This document shows positions 13,330-16,170 of a stretch of DNA of 16,170 nt, in pieces (within the stretch, counting starts at the first letter, position 1; every line of letters starts with the position of its first letter). Position numbers and translations under genes: made by a program. The notes under the pieces were generated by a model that was given only the letters and a program-made list of their open reading frames with translations, ran no database searches and was not told the origin of the DNA. Source of the DNA: Phyllobacteriaceae bacterium (GTDB lineage Bacteria > Pseudomonadota > Alphaproteobacteria > Rhizobiales > Devosiaceae); assembly GCA_012799265.1 (NCBI GenBank), contig JAAZLP010000301.1, positions 1-16,170 on the forward strand, given 5' to 3'.

Positions 13330-14472
13330 ATGATCGACAACGCTTCACTGATGATCGGCATCGCCTTCTCGTGCGCATCCCTGATGGTTGCGCTCGTGAT
13401 CGGCTGGATTGCCGCGCGTCGTGAAACCTATCTCGTTCTTGGTGCACTGGGCATGGCTCTGGCCGTCGCCGGGCTCGTCATCATGAGCTTTCGCGGCTCC
13501 ACTTATGATAGCGTGTTTCAGATCATTCCGTTCTCGCTGCTTGAGACCGGCATTGGCTTCATTTACGCCGGCTCGCGCCTCTTCAATAACCGGCAGGCAA
13601 ATCTGGTCGCGCCCGTCGCGCTGACCCTTGCCTTTGTCGTGCTGACGGCCCTGCCGCTCGCCCTAGGCTTCTCAGGCGTGGGCACAATCATGCTCAATAT
13701 CAGCGCTGCAATCCTCCTCGGGCTCTGTGCCGGGGAATATTGGCGCACGCGCCACGAGCTGCGCGTCGTGATGCTCACCAATGTCGTGCTCTACAGCGTC
13801 AGCGGCCTATCTTTTCTCGCCTGCGCCCTGGTCCTGCTGTTCCAGCAACAGTGGGTCCTGGATGCTCCCCCGCAAAACCTTGCGGAGAGCATAAATTCCA
13901 TCGCCGTTCTGGTGGGGGTAACCGGCATCGGCGCCACCACGCTCACGCTGCACTATGCGCGTGCTGCCAGCTTCCACCGCAACGCGGCCAATACGGACGA
14001 CCTCACTGGCGTCCTCAATCGCCGTGCCCTGTTCAGCGAATATCGCGAAGACGATCTTGTGCCCGGCCTGGCCGTGCTGATGTTCGACCTCGATCACTTC
14101 AAGCAGATCAACGACCATTTTGGTCACGCGCGCGGAGATCAGGTGCTGCAGGAGTTTGCCGATGTCCTGCGCGCGCATTTGCGCGCGACTGACATAATCA
14201 CCCGCCTCGGCGGTGAAGAATTCTGCGCCGTGATGCCGGGCGTGGATCGGGACACGGCGCGCGCCATTGCAGAACGCATTCGTCTGGCCTTCGCGGAGAA
14301 GGCATTCCTCATCGATACCAGCGCTGTCGCCACGGTCAGCATTGGCCTCGCCATTGGCGAGGATTCAGAAACCTTCGCCTCTGTCCTCAGCCGCGCCGAT
14401 GACGCGCTCTACAAGGCAAAAAAAGCCGGACGCAACCAGGTTGCCCTGGCCAAGGTCCGGCTTGTCGCTTGA
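13330..14472 (+). CDS. Membrane diguanylate cyclase (GGDEF domain) with I-site
   Basis: 380 residues from ATG 13330, with a poor ribosome site. It makes cyclic di-GMP from two GTP. The N-terminal half (about 5-210) carries six or seven hydrophobic spans and looks like a membrane sensor, with no periplasmic domain of useful size; I cannot assign it to a MASE class. The GGDEF domain spans about 218-375: DDLTGVLNRR (223-232), metal-binding FDLDHFKQINDHFGHARGD (252-270), active-site loop GGEEF (294-298), and VSIGLA (336-341). RATD at 285-288 lies five residues before GGEEF, matching the RxxD inhibitory I-site, so product feedback is expected. Catalytic residues are intact, so it should be active. 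No phosphodiesterase (EAL) domain is attached. It converges on yqeY with only six bases between stop codons. Confidence 0.93.
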   Translation: MIDNASLMIGIAFSCASLMVALVIGWIAARRETYLVLGALGMALAVAGLVIMSFRGSTYDSVFQIIPFSLLETGIGFIYAGSRLFNNRQANLVAPVALTLAFVVLTALPLALGFSGVGTIMLNISAAILLGLCAGEYWRTRHELRVVMLTNVVLYSVSGLSFLACALVLLFQQQWVLDAPPQNLAESINSIAVLVGVTGIGATTLTLHYARAASFHRNAANTDDLTGVLNRRALFSEYREDDLVPGLAVLMFDLDHFKQINDHFGHARGDQVLQEFADVLRAHLRATDIITRLGGEEFCAVMPGVDRDTARAIAERIRLAFAEKAFLIDTSAVATVSIGLAIGEDSETFASVLSRADDALYKAKKAGRNQVALAKVRLVA

Positions 14473-14478
14473 TGCTGT

Positions 14479-14931
14479 TTAGGCCGTAAGGGCCGCGCGG
14501 ACCTGTCCGCTGACCTTGCCGAAGTCGATCCGGCCCGGATAGTCCGCTTTGAGCTGGGCAATGACCTTGCCCATGTCCTTGGCCCCTTCCGCACCCGTCG
14601 CGGCAATTGCTGCCGTGATGGCCGCAGTCACTTCCTCATCGGTCAGCTTCTTGGGCAGGAACTCGTTGAGAATGTCGATCTCTTCCTTTTCCACCGTCGC
14701 CAGGTCGGACCGGCCGGCCTGGGCGTAGATGGCAAAGCTTTCCTCGCGCTGCTTCACCATCTTGGTGATGATGGTGAGAATCTCGTCATTGGTCGCCGGG
14801 CCCTTGCCCTCACCACGATTGGCAATGTCGCGGTCATTGATCGCAGCATTGATCGAACGCAGTGTCGCCGTACGCCGCTGATCGCGGGCTTTGAGCGCCA
14901 GTTTGAGCCCTTCACTGATGTCTTCACGCAT
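14479..14931 (-). CDS. yqeY: GatB/YqeY domain protein
   Basis: 150 residues from ATG 14931, with AAGGAG eight bases upstream. It is a stand-alone YqeY-type helical protein related to the tail domain of GatB. Features are the N-terminal DISEGLKLALKARDQRRTAT (4-23), the polar LRSINAAINDRDI (24-36), a central EILTIITKMVKQREESFAIY (50-69), and C-terminal KDMGKVIAQLKADYPGRIDF (117-136). The family is thought to bind or assist tRNA-related amidotransfer, but the exact role of solo YqeY is unclear. There is no signal peptide. The stop codon lies six bases from that of the diguanylate cyclase, and no terminator is visible between them. It is divergent from carA, an arrangement I recall as common in rhizobial genomes. 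Confidence 0.93.
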   Translation of the reverse strand: MREDISEGLKLALKARDQRRTATLRSINAAINDRDIANRGEGKGPATNDEILTIITKMVKQREESFAIYAQAGRSDLATVEKEEIDILNEFLPKKLTDEEVTAAITAAIAATGAEGAKDMGKVIAQLKADYPGRIDFGKVSGQVRAALTA

Positions 14932-15109
14932 TTTGGCGGCTCCTTGCTATGCATTTTGTCGCCCCCATATAGTCACTAAACGCGGTCAACGCCACTTGCG
15001 CGTCCCGCTCCGGGCTTCTAAGAGGAGGCCTCAACCGACATACCATCGCGCCCACACGGAGGCCCCAAGCCTTCGCTCATGTCGCGCGACCGCACGAATA
15101 ACCGAGCTT

Positions 15110-15113
15110 GGAG
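15110..15113 (+). promoter_or_regulatory. Shine-Dalgarno supporting the GTG start of carA
   Basis: GGAG at 15110-15113 is seven bases before GTG 15121. The in-frame ATG at 15079, fourteen codons upstream, has no such site and would add an Arg/Asn-rich extension not expected in the family. Confidence 0.75.
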
Positions 15114-15120
15114 ACCCAAA

Positions 15121-16170
15121 GTGACCGGCTGGCAGCAGACACCCCCGACCGCAGTTCTCATCTTGGCGGACGGAACGCGCCTTGAAGGTCATGGAATCGG
15201 TGCCGTTGGGCATGCAGCGGGCGAAGTCTGCTTCAACACCGCCATGACCGGCTATCAGGAAGTCCTGACCGACCCCTCCTATGCCGGCCAGATCGTCACC
15301 TTCACCTTCCCTCATATCGGCAATGTCGGCGCCAACGACGAAGATATCGAGACCGTGAACCTGGCGGCGCTATCGGGCGTCCGCGGCGTCGTGCTCAAGG
15401 CCGACATCACCAATCCGTCCAACTATCGCGCAGCCGAAAAGCTCGATACCTGGCTCAAGAAGCGCAACATCATCGGCATTACCGGTATCGACACCCGCGC
15501 CCTGACCGCCCTCATTCGCGAGCACGGCATGCCCAACGGTGTCATCGCGCACGAGCCGACCGGCCAGTTCGATGAAGCCTCGATCATGGCAGAGCTGAAG
15601 GCTTTCCCTGGACTTGAAGGTCTCGATCTCGCCAAGGAAGTCACTACGGCCCAGACCTACCCCTGGGATCAGACCTCCTGGGAATGGAACAAGGGCTACA
15701 GCAAGCTCGACAATCCGGACTTCCACGTCGTCGCCATCGACTATGGCGCCAAGCGCAATATCCTGCGCTGCCTGGTCGATCAGGGCGCCAAGGTAACCGT
15801 CGTTCCCGCAACGGCGACCGCTGCTGACGTCCTGTCGCACAACCCGGACGCCGTCTTCCTGTCCAACGGCCCGGGCGACCCGGCAGCCACCGGCCAGTAC
15901 GCCGTCCCGACCATTCAGAAGCTCATGGAAACCGGCAAGCCGATTTTCGGCATCTGCCTCGGCCACCAGCTGCTTGGCCGCGCCCTTGGCGCGACCACTT
16001 CCAAGATGCATCAGGGCCATCACGGTGCGAACCACCCGGTCAAGGATCTGACCACCGGCAAGGTGGAAATCACCTCCATGAACCATGGCTTTGCCGTGGA
16101 CGCCGATAGCCTGCCGGCGGGCGTGACCCAGACTCACATCTCGCTCTTTGACGGCTCCAATGCCGGCCTT
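15121..16170 (+). CDS. carA: Carbamoyl-phosphate synthase small (glutaminase) subunit, 3' end missing
   Basis: 350 codons are visible from GTG 15121; the frame is open at the right edge, with roughly 40-50 residues expected to be missing by family length. CarA hydrolyses glutamine and passes ammonia to CarB for carbamoyl phosphate, feeding arginine and pyrimidine synthesis in the cytoplasm. The N-terminal domain has LADGTRLEGHGIGA (15-28), GEVCFNTAMTGYQEVLTDPS (34-53), and ITGIDTRALT (120-129). The class I glutamine amidotransferase domain begins at about 200, with VVAIDYGAKRNILR (203-216), SNGPGDP (248-254), the nucleophile elbow FGICLGHQLLGRALGA (276-291) with Cys279, and HHGANHPV (300-307). 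The His-Glu end of the catalytic triad lies off the window. No pyrimidine attenuator or riboswitch is evident upstream. Confidence 0.96.
   Translation, partial: MTGWQQTPPTAVLILADGTRLEGHGIGAVGHAAGEVCFNTAMTGYQEVLTDPSYAGQIVTFTFPHIGNVGANDEDIETVNLAALSGVRGVVLKADITNPSNYRAAEKLDTWLKKRNIIGITGIDTRALTALIREHGMPNGVIAHEPTGQFDEASIMAELKAFPGLEGLDLAKEVTTAQTYPWDQTSWEWNKGYSKLDNPDFHVVAIDYGAKRNILRCLVDQGAKVTVVPATATAADVLSHNPDAVFLSNGPGDPAATGQYAVPTIQKLMETGKPIFGICLGHQLLGRALGATTSKMHQGHHGANHPVKDLTTGKVEITSMNHGFAVDADSLPAGVTQTHISLFDGSNAGL

Noticed and set aside
14932..15109. Promoter, attenuator or riboswitch ahead of carA and yqeY
   Set aside because: TATAGT/TATATG and TTGACC-like strings occur but not at proper spacing, and no terminator/antiterminator pair is visible. 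Left unannotated.
15079..15120. Upstream in-frame ATG start for carA
   Set aside because: No ribosome site, and it adds 14 residues not expected in the family. GTG 15121 has GGAG seven bases upstream.

Overview
The window reads as chromosome of an alphaproteobacterium, most likely a Hyphomicrobiales (rhizobial-type) organism close to Devosia. The GC-rich coding, the long acidic housekeeping sigma factor, the carA / yqeY / dnaG / rpoD neighbourhood and an EcfG-type stress promoter (GGAAC-16 nt-CGTT) all point that way. The placement comes from recalled family features, not from a search. No tRNA, rRNA, CRISPR array, insertion sequence, phage gene or attachment site is visible, and no stretch above 300 bases lacks a gene; the longest gap is about 210 bases (13118-13329).

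Left part (1-3981): four plus-strand envelope or stress-type genes, each closed by its own hairpin terminator. They are the 3' part of a repeat-rich OmpA-family peptidoglycan-binding protein, a UPF0114 (YqhA-type) membrane protein, a small single-span protein with a Pro/Ala/Glu tail behind a candidate EcfG promoter, and a DUF533/TerB-like (YebE-type) protein. Next come a minus-strand periplasmic alpha-carbonic anhydrase and, divergent from it, a luciferase-like flavin monooxygenase.

Centre (5918-11059, minus strand): DNA primase dnaG, then rpoD, a DUF2442 protein and an HlyU-domain protein, ended by a terminator, then a separate 73-codon gene with its own terminator. Within rpoD-DUF2442-HlyU each stop codon lies inside the next gene's Shine-Dalgarno sequence, which suggests translational coupling to the housekeeping sigma factor.

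Right part (11118-16170): a small unrecognised membrane-anchored protein converges on a two-gene minus-strand unit (HdeD-family membrane protein, then a cytoplasmic GH5-like glycoside hydrolase). A membrane diguanylate cyclase with an intact I-site converges on yqeY. carA, the glutaminase subunit of carbamoyl-phosphate synthase, starts with GTG and runs off the right edge.

Most of the window is ordinary core genome. No clearly new multi-gene system is visible. The points most worth a second look are the EcfG-linked secreted-tail protein, the stop-in-SD junctions, the HdeD/glycosidase pair, and the repeat-built OmpA protein.
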